Source: Eucommia ulmoides
Lineage: Eukaryota > Streptophyta > Magnoliopsida > Garryales > Eucommiaceae
DNA: 64,000 nt
Reading direction: 5' to 3'
Assembly (NCBI GenBank): GCA_016647705.1
Contig: CM028333.1
Location: 22,748,243 to 22,812,242, forward strand
Both the position numbers and the translations under genes were made by a program. The notes beneath the pieces were generated by a model, which was not told where the DNA came from, ran no database searches, and saw only the letters and a program-made list of their open reading frames with translations. Of the stretch, positions 46,191 through 57,476 are shown in pieces. Position 1 is the first letter of the stretch; each line of letters begins with the position of its first letter.

Positions 46191-46370
46191 TCGTATTTCT
46201 TTTTGCACGCTCCTAAAATAAGTTCGGGGGTGTGTTTCTATCATTTCTTTTTACATATTCCTAAAATTTTATAAATTTGAATAAGTTTGGGGGTGTATTT
46301 TTCTAACTTCTTTTTGCACTCTCCTAAAACTGTAATTATTCGAATTAATTTAGGAATATGTTATTTGTTA
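46191..46370 (+). repeat. Internal repeats resembling the polypurine tract
   Basis: Diverged units of about 65 bp contain TTCTTTTTGCAC, CTCCTAAAA and a TT(C/T)GGGGGTGT segment (about 46222 and 46284). They resemble the real tract TTTGGGGGTAT at 47007-47018. Confidence 0.65.
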
Positions 46371-47006
46371 AAAAAAAAAAAAACGTGAATATAGTTTCAT
46401 ATTCTTTTCTTTCGACAAGTGAATACAAAGATTTTCATTTCTTATTCAGAATTGTATTCTAAGAATATGTGGGGTTATGAGAGAGGATAGTGACAAGCGA
46501 TTTTACCTCGGGTATCATTCAATTAAAACGATTATCTATTTTCAATTCCAGTGATACTCGTGGTTGTTCTCCAAAGCCAAACCAAGCCCTATTGATTTCT
46601 GTGAATATCCAAACCTACATTAGTGGATAGTAGACTCCAATCAAGAGTATGGTTTTCCTGAATCCTTTAAACAGTTTAAGTTATGAGTTTGACGATTGAA
46701 TAATCGAATCCGGTGTTTGACTTGTTATACATTTGAGTTATCACACACACACTTCAAATGGATCTAGAATGATTTTTATTGTTATTGATCGTTGAAATTC
46801 TAGAACACCACTTGGTGTGGGTTACCTCCCGAACTTGATTAGATTTAGGGATGTTGAGGGAGGAACAATTTGGTCATTTCGATTGAACTTTATATTTACA
46901 TGCATATACTTCTTTTGTGTTTAAATTTTTCATTTTTTAGTTAGTTAGTTTATTAGTCAGTTTAATTTAGTATTAGTGTTTTGCTCGAGGACTAGGAAAA
47001 TTCTAA

Positions 47007-47018
47007 GTTTGGGGGTAT
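47007..47018 (+). promoter_or_regulatory. Polypurine tract of element F
   Basis: AGTTTGGGGGTAT directly precedes the 3' LTR. This is typical of Athila-like elements. Confidence 0.85.
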
Positions 47019-48546
47019 TGATAGGTGTGAAAAACCTATCTATTTTTAAACCAAATTTGTTAGTTTTCAAGCGTTTTAGTTATATTTAATTGCATTTTAG
47101 TTTGCTTTAGTGTAAAACAGGTGAAGGGACGTTAAAGGGCGATAAACAAGTGAAAACGGTGGATAAACGGTGAACAAAATGTGAAAAATAGGGTTTCGGT
47201 GAATGAAGACCACCGCCTAGGCGGAAGTTCCACCGCTTAGGCAGAAAAGAGGCAGAATGTTGGAGTACCGAAGGGATGAACCACCGCTTAGGTGAGAAAA
47301 CCATCGCCTAGGCGAGAAAATGACAGATTGTTATGCCAGCAGCCACCGCCTAGGCGAAGAAATCACCACCTAGGCAAAGATCCGACAGAAACTTAAATCG
47401 ACTTAAGCCACCATCTAAGCGGTGAACCATCGCTTAGGCGGTGACACTCTGTACAGAAATATGTGTTTTTAGATATTTTGAAGATATTTCCAAACCTTGC
47501 ATATTTAACCTCTTTCTCCCCCAAACCTGAAAACCCTTAGACCCTTACCCTTAGACGTGAGAGAGGGCTTGGTTGTTCTTGAGAGCTCTCTTCCACCTTA
47601 GTTAGGTTTAGATAATTTAGGAAGTAGATTATATTAGTTTTAAAAAGTGTTCTTGGCCAATCCTTGAAGAGCTAGAAGAGGAAGTTCATCAATGGTGAAG
47701 AGGAAGCTCGGGAAGATTGTTCTTTGGCAAAAATGGACTACTCCACTTTGAGATTTGGCTTTTCTTCCCTTGTTTCCATCTTTGTACTTAATGTTTATTG
47801 TTGATATTGATGATATCCTCTTGATTTAATGATGTATTGGCTAAGAACATATTAGTTTAATTAAAGATTAGTTAGGGATAGATGTAGTTGTGTAAATACT
47901 CGTTTGATTTAATATATGTTTCTTTAACGGTTGTTGTTTTAATTCCAATTGTGTTTATCATTTGATGACGATCTTAATATGCTTGTAATGGTATTAGGGT
48001 TGGATTTGAGAATCTAGGGTTTGACACTCGGGAGAGGTAACCTTGGATTCGGACTAGGGTAAACATATCGTTACAACCTAACGACCCGGGAGGGCATTAG
48101 TTAGTGTGCAATCGATGACGTTGGGTCAAGACTCACGCACCCTAGAATCGTTAAGACATTGAGGGGGACCTCTTCGTTGACACGAAGTCACATATTCCCT
48201 CGTCTTACATTCGGAAGAGGTGGCGGAAGAGTTTACGAACCGAGATTGTCGGATACCCAAACTCCGTTATTGTTAACTAAATGAAATCAAACATGTATTA
48301 AGTGAACGAAATCAATCCCTAATTAATCAACTTAGTTAGTATTAACCCACTAATTGTAATTTAGCTTAGATTAATTTTAAATCATGTCTTTCATCGTTAG
48401 GATAACATGAGACTACGTAAATTGAGGTATTCAATTATTCACACTTTTCTCTGGGAACGATATCTGATCTTCAGGATCCACTATATTAAAACTTAGACCT
48501 CGTATACTTGCGAGAGTAAGTAGCAGTATGTTTTACACCACTACCA
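47019..48546 (+). repeat. 3' LTR of element F, with palindrome array
   Basis: 1528 bp. Eight CCGCCTAGGCGG-like motifs lie at 47205-47450, position for position with the 5' LTR but with different point changes. Confidence 0.95.
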
Positions 48547-49304
48547 GGTGCCCAATTGGATAAAAGCAGAGGTGAAGTCAAAAGTGGTCACAGAGCTGAC
48601 TATCATATCAGGGATAACGATGAGGCTTTGATAGTGGGGAATAGATTGTGTGTGCCTGATGATGCTAATCGGAATAAAGATATCCTGGAGGAAGCGCACA
48701 GCTCAGCATACGCAATACACCCAGGCAGTACCAAAATGTATTGGGATTTACAAGAAAACTATGGGTGGAATGGAATGAAACGAAAAATTACTGAATTTGT
48801 TGCCAGGTGTCTCGTTTGTCAACAAGTCAAGATCGAGCACCAATGTCTAGGTGGGTTATTACAGCATCTACCTATACCAGAGTGGAAATGGGAGCATATC
48901 ACGATGAATTTCGTTTCGGAATTACCCTATACTAAAAAATATGTATAATTCCATCTGAGTTATTGTTGATAGGTTTACCAAATCTGCTTATTTTTGGGTC
49001 GTGAAGACGACGTACTCTCTGAATAAGTATGCCCAGTCGTATATTGACGAGATTGTTCGATTACGTGGTAATCCGAGTTCCATAGTGTCGGATAAAGATT
49101 CGAGATTTATTTCAAAGTTTTGGACGAGTCTCCAAACTGCTCTAGGTACCAAGCTGGAATTTAGTATCGCTTTTCATCCGCAGACTGACGGTCAATCAGG
49201 GCATACGATCCAGATGTTGGAGCATATGTTGAGGGGTCGTGTTCTGGAATTTCCTGGTAGTTGGAATGGTCATTTAACGTTGATAGAATTTACCTATAAT
49301 AACA
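48547..49304 (+). pseudogene. Gypsy-D integrase, zinc-finger and catalytic core
   Basis: The frame 48556-48948 carries the HHCC zinc finger (HSSAYAIHPGSTKM ... CLVCQQVK) and the core start WKWEHITMNFVSELPYTKK. Frame 49001-49387 carries NPSSIVSDKDSRFISKFW and AFHPQTDGQSGHTIQMLEHM. The first catalytic aspartate (MDF in relatives) is asparagine, and the catalytic glutamate (QSE) is glycine; only the middle aspartate remains. A stop at 48946 and a frame change near 48960-49000 also break it. The sequence is interrupted at 49304 by a solo LTR and goes on at 52409. Confidence 0.9.
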
Positions 49305-49803
49305 TGTCACACCCCACCCCGGACACCTATCATCTTGGGGCCGGCGTGACGTTGACACGATATCACTTTAACGCCAACCCAATCTAGAATACGAGCATAA
49401 ATACATTTTAAATATGCAACCACTAAAGCTGATATGTATATGCACACACACTTTTATTTGGGGACACACTCGTCCCTACAAACTTATAATAACAATAACC
49501 TAGAAATCAAACGTCGTGAACCTCTCTTAGGTTCACCTCAGCTAGCTCATCAAGAAATCCTCACACGACTCCATCGCATGACTCTAACTAGTACCAATAG
49601 GGGACCGACCGACTCCTAGCTATTTCACCTGCGAGTGTACTGTCTTCTTAGTAAAAAAATATTTTTAATATAATAATTCATTTTAAGTAATACCACATTT
49701 AAATGGATCAAGCATAACGCGTATAAACAAACACATTTCTAACAGTAGTATAAAAATCATATACCACGAGAAAACTCCTTCTTCCTACCATTTAGAATCA
49801 TCA

Positions 49804-49859
<56 letters not shown>

Positions 49860-50089
49860 CCATCCAAACCATCAGTATAAGATAATATGATAAAATACCA
49901 AAGATGATAAAATAAAACACTACATCACCATATATGATAAGACACCAAATACGATAAAACACTACCTCTCAAACACCACACAACTCCTCACCACACCACA
50001 TCACTCCACAACATACCACACCATATCACACCATATTACACCATACCTCGGCTAGCCATGTGATCGTTTTAACCTCACGATCGGGAGTT

Positions 50090-50280
50090 GTAACGGTACT
50101 GTATCTCGTAAAATATGCCTTCCTAGCGGGATATAACAACGTTCCGCTAGACTGTGCCAGATGGGTGAAACAACGCTCCACTGGACTAAGTCAGACAGGT
50201 GAAACAATGCTCCGCTGGACTAAGCCAGACGGATGAAACATCTCTCCGCTGGACTGTGCCAGACGAGTGAAAATCCACTA
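50090..50280 (-). repeat. Tandem array, about 42 bp x 4, in solo LTR E
   Basis: Units include CTCCGCTGGACTGTGCCAGA and GTGAAACA. It corresponds in place to the 45-bp array of the Gypsy-D LTRs, but has a diverged unit. Confidence 0.8.
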
Positions 50281-51662
50281 CCAATCTCCACCTCACCACA
50301 ACAACAACAACAACTCATCTCCACCTTAACAACAACAACTCCACCCACAATCAATCACATCATCAAATCAATAATATCATCATCAAACTACAACTCAATA
50401 AATAATCAACGCTCTGCCGAAGCAGATAAAATCAACATCGTCAAATCAATAACAATATCGTCAAACTATAAATCAATAACATCGACCTCTATCTCCAAAA
50501 CTGATTTATTCTGAAAATCATATTTATTACTTTCTTTTAAAACCTACTAGATTTAACAAATCATTTCTTTCCATTTTTCTTTAAAAACCAGCGAAAACCA
50601 TATTTCAAATCACCCAAATCCACTTGATCCATATAAATTATAAATTCATCCAGTTTTTAAGTAAACACATTTTTCCATCAGATATATAAAAATAGATTTT
50701 TGGCAAGAAGACAGTACACTTACCTGATTATTCGCTCCAAAGACTTTTACCGACTATCATCACCCGGTACTTCGGTGCAGGCAAACCTAGTAGTAACAGG
50801 GCCTAAATTAATATTTTATTTAGAAATAACCTAACCATGCCATGAAATTCTAATTTCTATAATTTTCTATTCCTCGCGTTTTCTTTTGGAATATTATCAT
50901 TTAATTAACATCATTCTGTTACGGTTTACTATATAAACTTTATTCATATAAACGGTCTCATAATTTATTATCGTCATTTCGACATTTTCGATACTAATAA
51001 TTAGTTTCAGAATCAGCCACGGGACAATTAAATACATATATAAAGAGAGTTCATAATTTTACCTTCCTCGAATTTTCCACGGATCCGCGAGATTAGTTTT
51101 AGGTTTTATTGGGGTGGTTTGTGCATTTTTTTCTTTTTCCCCTTCTTCTTCATTTTTCCTCTGTGTTTTGTGTTTTCTGTTTCTGATTTGGTTCCCCCGC
51201 TGACCGACCACGCACCACATGTCGGCAATCACTCTCACATACACCCAGCAGCGTTTAAACTGCATACCTACACACACACCGGCGTGACAAACACCCACAC
51301 ACGTACATCAACAGCACTGTCGGACCAGAATGGAGACCCACATGCACACAATCGACGCTCTCTCTCTCTCTCTCTCTCACTAACTCTCTCCGATCGCTAC
51401 TCCGATCACGCCACACACCCACGAAGTCAACCACTGAACACCACCGGACCACAGAACAAAACGCGCACACACACACACATAATCAATCACTGCCACCACC
51501 GTCGGCCAAACTTACGCTGCCACCACCGTCGACTGGACGAACCGAACTCACACCATTAAACACTCATCCCACACAAACCAACACTCATACCCACACTAAC
51601 AAACCACCGTCGGACCAATTTGAACGACGGCACAACATACAATCCCACCGGTAACAAAATCA

Positions 51663-51892
51663 ACGAATGGCATACACGTACACAAACACGTTCAGAACAC
51701 GCACACTCACACATACCAAGCCACACACACACTGATCACACACATATACACATACGCCAAACCACACACTCATCGGACGAATGGCATACACGTACACAAA
51801 CACGTTCAGAACACGCACACTCACACATGCCAAGCCACACACACACTGATCACACACATATACACACACGCCAAGCCACACACTCACCGAAC
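51663..51892. repeat. 114-bp tandem duplication, CA-rich
   Basis: A segment starting ACGAATGGCATACACGTAC is present twice with period 114 bp and only a few differences. It is not seen in the Gypsy-D LTRs. Confidence 0.9.
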
Positions 51893-52072
51893 CAACAAGC
51901 TGCTCACAACGCTGGTCGATCACGAACCTCCGACGACCCTCCCTTTCCTCCAGTTCTCTTTCTCTTCCTTCTTTCTCTTTTTCTCTCTTCGGTTTCTCTC
52001 TCTCTCATCCGATTCTCATGTCTCTCTATTTTTTTCTGGATCCTTCTCTATTTCTTCCCGAAAGTGTGTGTG

Positions 52073-52111
<39 letters not shown>

Positions 52112-52408
52112 TTGTGTGTCTGTGTGATCAAACAAGGGCTAGCCAAGTGGCCCTTTCCTCCTCCACTTATTTCCCACCGTAATATATATATACATATATA
52201 ATAGGTAATTGCACCAAGCCTCCCTTCATTTTACTAGGATATAAATTAAACCCATTCTATTTTTAATGTTTTTTTTTTAAAATTATAATTTAACCCTTTT
52301 AATTTTAAATCAAATAATAATTTACATCATTCACCCCGGTATTTTTTTTTTGAAATATTTTAAAATGCGACTTTAAATTACACGTATGACGAAGATCAGG
52401 GTCTTACA

Positions 52409-53085
52409 TAACAGCTACCCTTCGACAATCGAAGGGGCTCCGTATGAAGTGTTGTATAGAAGGACTCCAGTCTGTTGAACTGAAGTAGGAGAAAGAAAAT
52501 TATTGATGCCGAATATAGCCCAAATAACGGCAGACAAAGTAAAGGTAATTCATGAAAGATTGAGAATTGCTTAGAGTCAGCAAAAGAGTTATGCTGACAA
52601 GCGTAGACGGGAGTTAGAATTTGAAGTGGGCGATCATGTGTTTTGCGTATATCCCCTTGGAAAGGCATAATGAGATTCGGAAAGAAAGAAAAATTAAGTC
52701 CGAGGTATATTAGGGCATACGAGATTTTAGAACGGGTTGATATGAAGAACGGGTTGATATGACAGCTTATCGACTTGCCTTACCGCCAGAATTATCCAGA
52801 TTACACGACGTCTTCCATATGTCGATGCTTGGGAAATATGTACCGGATCCTTCACATGTGTTGATTTCTCAACTAATCGAATTAGAGGAGAATTTGACCT
52901 ATGTTAAGCAGCTAGTCCGAATTTTGAGTCATAAAGATCAAGTATTGCGAACGAAAACGATGTCATTAGTAAAAGTGTTATGACGCAGTCATTCCGTAGA
53001 AGAAGCGATATGGGAGCAAGAAGACAAGAAGAGAGATGAATATCCTCACTTGTTTGGGCAAGGTAACTAAAATTTGGGGACAAAA
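52409..53085 (+). pseudogene. Gypsy-D integrase C-terminus and chromodomain-like tail
   Basis: After solo LTR E the integrase C-terminal reading resumes: APYEVLYRRTPVC near 52435, ITADKVKVIHERLRIA near 52527, KSYADKRRRELEFEVGDHVF near 52585-52645. Then comes the 74-codon frame 52759-52983 with YRLALPPELSRLHDVFHMSM and LGKYVPDPSHVL. The tail up to YPHLFGQGN (about 53040-53066) is the chromodomain-like end of chromoviruses, which steers integration to certain chromatin. Stops separate the pieces. There is a 13-bp local duplication near 52735-52760. Confidence 0.88.
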
Positions 53086-53090
53086 TTTCT

Positions 53091-53107
53091 TTTAGGAGGA
53101 AAGAGTT
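53091..53107 (+). promoter_or_regulatory. Polypurine tract of Gypsy-D
   Basis: TTTTAGGAGGAAAGAGT directly precedes the LTR start TGTAAGACCC. Confidence 0.8.
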
Positions 53108-53311
53108 GTAAGACCCAAACTTTTTATACACATAATTGTAGCTGCATTTTAGAATATTTAAAAAATAACGGGGTAGAATATGTCATTTATTTCACAATTT
53201 AAAATTTTAAGAGGTGAATTTATAATTTTAAGAAATATTAAATTTTGAATTGGGTTAAAATGATAAATTAAAGGAAATCAGGGGGGGATTAATGTAATTT
53301 GGGAAAAGATT

Positions 53312-53363
<52 letters not shown>

Positions 53364-53648
53364 TTATACCAAAGACCTCCCCTCTCTTTTGGCCTTAAAC
53401 CAAAAACCTCCCATGTCATTTGACAAATACCAGTCAACTCCATTTAGTGATTTATGTGTGTAAAAAGACTCTTATACCCCTTGCTTTTGTCAGATTTTAT
53501 ACAATAAATTTTTTTAAAATAAAATGACTAATTTACCCTTACTTTAATTTAATGGGTTCTGTTTAAATATTTTATTAAACTTAAAGGTACAAAATGTAAT
53601 TAGCATCATCATCATCCCTAACACCTATCTCCCTCAGCACCTACAGCA

Positions 53649-53985
53649 CCTGAGCAGCCACGTCAAATTCATCTCCACTATCAGCGACAATTACGTGCTC
53701 AGTCGCGAGCTGGGTTGGGGCGAGTTCGGCATCAGCTACCTCTGCACCAACAAGGAGATCCGTCCAAGAAGAAGCTGAGGACGGCCGATGCGAGGTCGCG
53801 ATAATGTCGAGCCTGCCAAAGTACCCAAACATCGTCAAGCTCAACTTGACGTACGAAGACAACGAGGCCGTGCATCTGGTGATGGAATTATGCGAGAGCG
53901 GAGAACTCTTCGATCGGATTGTGGCCAGGGGCTATTACAACGAGCGGGCAGTAGCGGGGGTTGCGAGGATGATCGGAGCTACCCT
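53649..53985 (+). pseudogene. Captured calcium-dependent protein kinase (CDPK) fragment
   Basis: The plus strand reads [19 protein letters not shown] (glycine-rich loop), then after a gap KKKLRTADA, then in frame 53804 on [32 protein letters not shown] and [15 protein letters not shown]. These match the N-lobe and hinge of plant CDPKs. The segment between loop and KKKLRTA, with the ATP-binding lysine, is missing, as is most of the DVEDVRRE-like helix. Homology stops near RMIG, before the HRD catalytic loop and the EF-hands. The copy is intron-free, shifted in frame and cannot be an active kinase. It is GC-rich against AT-rich surroundings, in line with capture from a host gene. Confidence 0.85.
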
Positions 53986-54208
53986 CATAAATCCCGACCT
54001 ACATACCATGTCCCAACTCACGGTACCACCACGCACGGCACCCCTCAATGTCATTGTTGCTACAATCTCAAATATACTATTCATTATCTTCTTACTTAAC
54101 CCAAATGATGACGTCACTTTCCCAATCGCTCCTACACCACCGTCATGGCGATGGTGGTGGGTTTTAGAGAGAGAAGATGGGAGGAGAGAGAGAGATAAAG
54201 AAAGAGAG

Positions 54209-54228
54209 AGAGAGAGAGAGAGAGCTTG
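54209..54228. repeat. (GA)n microsatellite
   Basis: Ten GA units inside a purine-rich segment of the TIR element. Confidence 0.9.
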
Positions 54229-56379
54229 TATGAGCGGCGGTGAGGAGGATGATGGATTGGTTCCTCCTCATGGTCATCGATTATTACTTCAGCTGTTTCA
54301 ATAGTAGGAAGAGAAGAATTAGAGATAGGAGATGAGATGAGAGAGAGTCGCTGGAGAGGGAAGTAGCTGGGTTTTCTTTTTTTTTGTTTTTTGGAAGATG
54401 AATTAAGTATACTTTTTACCCTTAAGTTCAAAATAATTTACAAATAGACCCTATCAAATTAGTTTAGGTAAAAGGACTAAATGAATCTTAATTTTTAACA
54501 TGAAATGACCAAAATACTCTTACTTTCATGTTGATCGTTAACGTTGACTTAACAAAATTCTGAAGATGATCCAAATTGAAATAAAAATGAAATACAAGGT
54601 AGCCAATGTGTTTATTTTTAAATACGGGGGTCCAAATTGAAATAAAATTTATTTGTCAGAGCTAAAAATGTCACTATCCCTTAAAAAATAAAAATGTTTG
54701 AAGTAGAGAAACAAGGGTATATTTGTTTAATAAATTAAATTAATAAAAGGGTATTTATGTCATTTTATTGAAGTTAAATGATTTTGAGGGTATTTTTGTC
54801 AATAATAATGATGTGTTAGTAACTGTTCACTGACAAGGGAGGTAATTGGTTTAGATTGTAAAACTATAGGGGGTGATTGGTATTTGTTAAATGATAAGGG
54901 AGATCTCTGGTATAAGGCCAAAAGACAAGGGAGGTCTTTAGTATAAACCCTATATATATATATATATACAGATTGTTGGGAAAAAAAAAAAGAGAAATAG
55001 AGGAAAGAGTAGAGGGTTGGCGTTGGGGTGGTGCAATTCGACGATTTCATGTGGGTATATGTGTGTGTCGCCAACGTTCGTCCATTGTGGGTGGGTGTAG
55101 GATCGGCAATGTAGGTGTTGGAAGTGCTGTCATTCGGTGTGGGTATTGCACTATCGTCGGTCGGTGTGGCAGTGCAGGTTTAGTCGTCCGGTGAGTGTTC
55201 GGTGGTCGGCGATCATGTGGGGGTGGTGTGCTTGGTCAACGGAGAGATTCGTGGGTATGTCGTCGTCAAAATTTAGGAGAGAGAGAGGGTGGTTCGGCAT
55301 AGGAAGTGGGTGATCGTCGTTGGTCGTTCGACGAGTGTTCGGTGATGCGTTCAGCTCGTCGTCAACGGTGACTGGGTGAGTGTGTGAGTTTGGTTCGTCG
55401 TCCGGCGGCGTGTGTCTTCGGCCGTATGGTGCAGTTCGTCGTAGGTGTTTTTGTATGTAGGTGGTCGGCCGCCGGTCATCAGCTGGTTGGAACAATGTGG
55501 GTGTGTGTTTTGGTGGCGTGTGTTGTTGATCAATCAGACTGTATAGGTGTGTTCTGCTTGTCCGACGGGTGTGTGTGTGTGTGTGTGTGTGGTGTCATTT
55601 GGCCAGTCGATGAGCGAGTGGTGAGAGTGCCGGCGACGGTCTGTGGGTGTCGGCTGTAATACAGCGAGCCAACCAGAAAAGAGAAAGAAAGAAGAAGGAA
55701 AGGGAAAAAAAAAAAAAAAGGAATTTTTTTTTCGAAAATACAATTTCTCGGCCAGCGAGCGATTCGAAACAGGTAAAATTTAAATCAGTTCTTATTTTTG
55801 CAAAATTAAATCATTAGCATTAATATTTTCGTAATCATAATAATATTTTCATAATCGTTAATCTTAATAAGTGGTATAGTAAATATTAACGTAACGAAAC
55901 GGACAAAATAACAATTTTGCCTAATCAGTTTTGGAAAATAGGAAATGTTGCATCTTAGGGCCATGCATTTCATATTACGGTTATTTGAAATAAAATGTTA
56001 ATTTAGGCCTGTCACTGTTAGGTTCACAGGCGCCAGCGTCCTAGTAGTGGTTGACGGCAGTGTTTCTGTAGTGCGGGAATCGAGGTGAGTGTATTGTCTT
56101 CTATATAAATTTACAAATTTTATTTTCATATAATTTGTGAAAAATGTGTCTATTTAAAAATGGATGATTTTGTGATGTATTTGGATCGAGTTGGTTTTAA
56201 AGTTGAAAAATGTGTTTTTATCAAGTTGGTTTTCAAGATGAGAAATGATTTTTGGATCAAGTAGATTTCAAAGGTGAAAAGTGATTTTTGGCAGTAGATG
56301 TTTAAAAAATGGGGAGAGTAAGTAATTTTAAAAGAAAAGAGGAAAGTGATTTTTTGTTCGGCTATGCCATAGCTATGAT

Positions 56380-56770
56380 CCCGTTAGGAGGGTTTGTCCT
56401 GCGGGATGGTTTTGACCTGTTAGGAGGGCACGTCCTGCGGGTGGTTGTTGATTATTTTGACCTGTCAGGAGGATTAGTCTAGCAGGTGGTTGTTGATATT
56501 ATGACCCGTCAAGAGTGCCAGTCCTACAGGTGATTGATTATATTATGACCAGAACGGAGGGTTAGTCCGGCAGGTGGTTGATTATATTATGATCTGACTA
56601 GAGAGTTAGTCTGGCAGGTGGTTGTTGATATTATGACATGTCCGGAGGGTTAGTCTGACAGGTGGTTGTTGATATTATGACATGTCTGGAGGATTAGTAT
56701 GACAGTTGGCTGTTGATATTATGACATGTCAGAAGAATTAGTCCTGCAGGTAGTTGATTGACCCGTCAGG
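56380..56770 (+). repeat. Tandem array, about 45 bp, in Gypsy-D 3' LTR
   Basis: This is the counterpart of 37195-37650, with about eight or nine units. Unit number differs from the 5' LTR. Confidence 0.85.
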
Positions 56771-57442
56771 AATGCAAAACTTGCGGGTGGTATGGTACCG
56801 TTGCAACTCCCGATCGTGAGGTAAAAATGATCATATGGCTAGTAGGAGAGGAAGTGAGGTGTATTTTATTATAGGTTGAAATATTTGGTCTGGTGGATTT
56901 AAAATATTTCAGCTGGTTGGTTTAAAATACTTGAACGGTTTGATTTAAAATCTTTGGATTGATTGATCTAAAATAATTGAGTTGGTTCATTTAAAATGTT
57001 TGGATTGGGTATTTTGAATGTATATTGGTTTATTCCATTGGTGATAGAGAAACTGGATTTCCGTACGGTATGTGATTATATTATATTTGTGTTGGGTGAT
57101 TTAAATACAATACTTCTTTACATTGGTAACAGTTGGAAACTAGTTCCAAATATGGTATGTGATATACGGTATTATTGTCGTATTATAACATTTCATTGGT
57201 GGCAGTGGAATCGGGTATGTGATTATAATATTATATTTTGAAAGGTGGAATTTAATAATTGTAATTGGTTCATTAAATATTTTTATTATGAAGACAGTAT
57301 AATAATAAAAGATTTTTGGGTTTCAGGTACTGTGGCTAGGAGTTGGTCCACTACTAGCATTAGGTAAAGTCTGGAGGTAGTGGCGTTTTGGAGGTGAGCC
57401 GGTCGGATGTGAACGGGGGAGGGTTCAGGAATTTTCGGGAAA

Positions 57443-57476
<34 letters not shown>

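Larger units (their letters stand above)
40950..48546 (+). mobile_element. Element F: non-autonomous Gypsy-like LTR element with one long ORF
   Basis: LTRs of 1531 bp (40950-42480) and 1528 bp (47019-48546) begin TGATAGGTGTG and end ACTAC(T/C)A. The target duplication GGTGC is perfect (40945-40949 and 48547-48551). A tRNA-Asp-type primer site and a TTTGGGGGTAT polypurine tract mark an Athila-like Gypsy origin. The 4.5-kb interior has no gag-pol motif; it encodes one protein of the plant-transposon-protein type (44156-45391). LTRs differ at roughly 7 percent of the first 200 bases and look closer later. The element must use replication enzymes from a relative. Palindrome arrays occur in both LTRs and the leader. 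Confidence 0.95.
49305..52408 (-). mobile_element. Solo LTR E, reversed Gypsy-D-family LTR
   Basis: 3104 bp. In plus reading it opens TGTCACACCCCACCCC and closes AGGGTCTTACA, the reverse complement of the Gypsy-D LTR ends. The target duplication TAACA is perfect (49300-49304 and 52409-52413). It holds an AT microsatellite (about 49806-49856), a tandem array of about 42 bp (50090-50280), and the CA-rich zone that corresponds to the GT-rich zone of Gypsy-D. It is a recombination product without interior. Confidence 0.93.
53358..54952 (+). mobile_element. TIR element with captured protein kinase fragment (Pack-type)
   Basis: 1595 bp inserted in an AT microsatellite of the Gypsy-D 3' LTR. Left end TAGGGTTTATACCAAAGACC and right end (reverse complement TAGGGTTTATACTAAAGACC) continue as inverted repeats for at least 85 bp at about 80 percent identity. 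The interior is non-coding except for a GC-rich kinase fragment. No transposase is present. The (TA)n target hides any duplication, so the superfamily is open; long arms and gene capture recall Pack-MULEs. Confidence 0.8.

Noticed and set aside
51620-52201. 193-codon plus-strand frame with HTHT repeats
   Set aside because: It lies in the CA-rich zone and 114-bp duplication of solo LTR E, then runs through CT and TG microsatellites; low complexity, not a gene.
53649-53985. Possible functional host kinase gene
   Set aside because: The ATP-site lysine region, catalytic loop, activation segment and EF-hands are absent, and it is enclosed in transposon arms.
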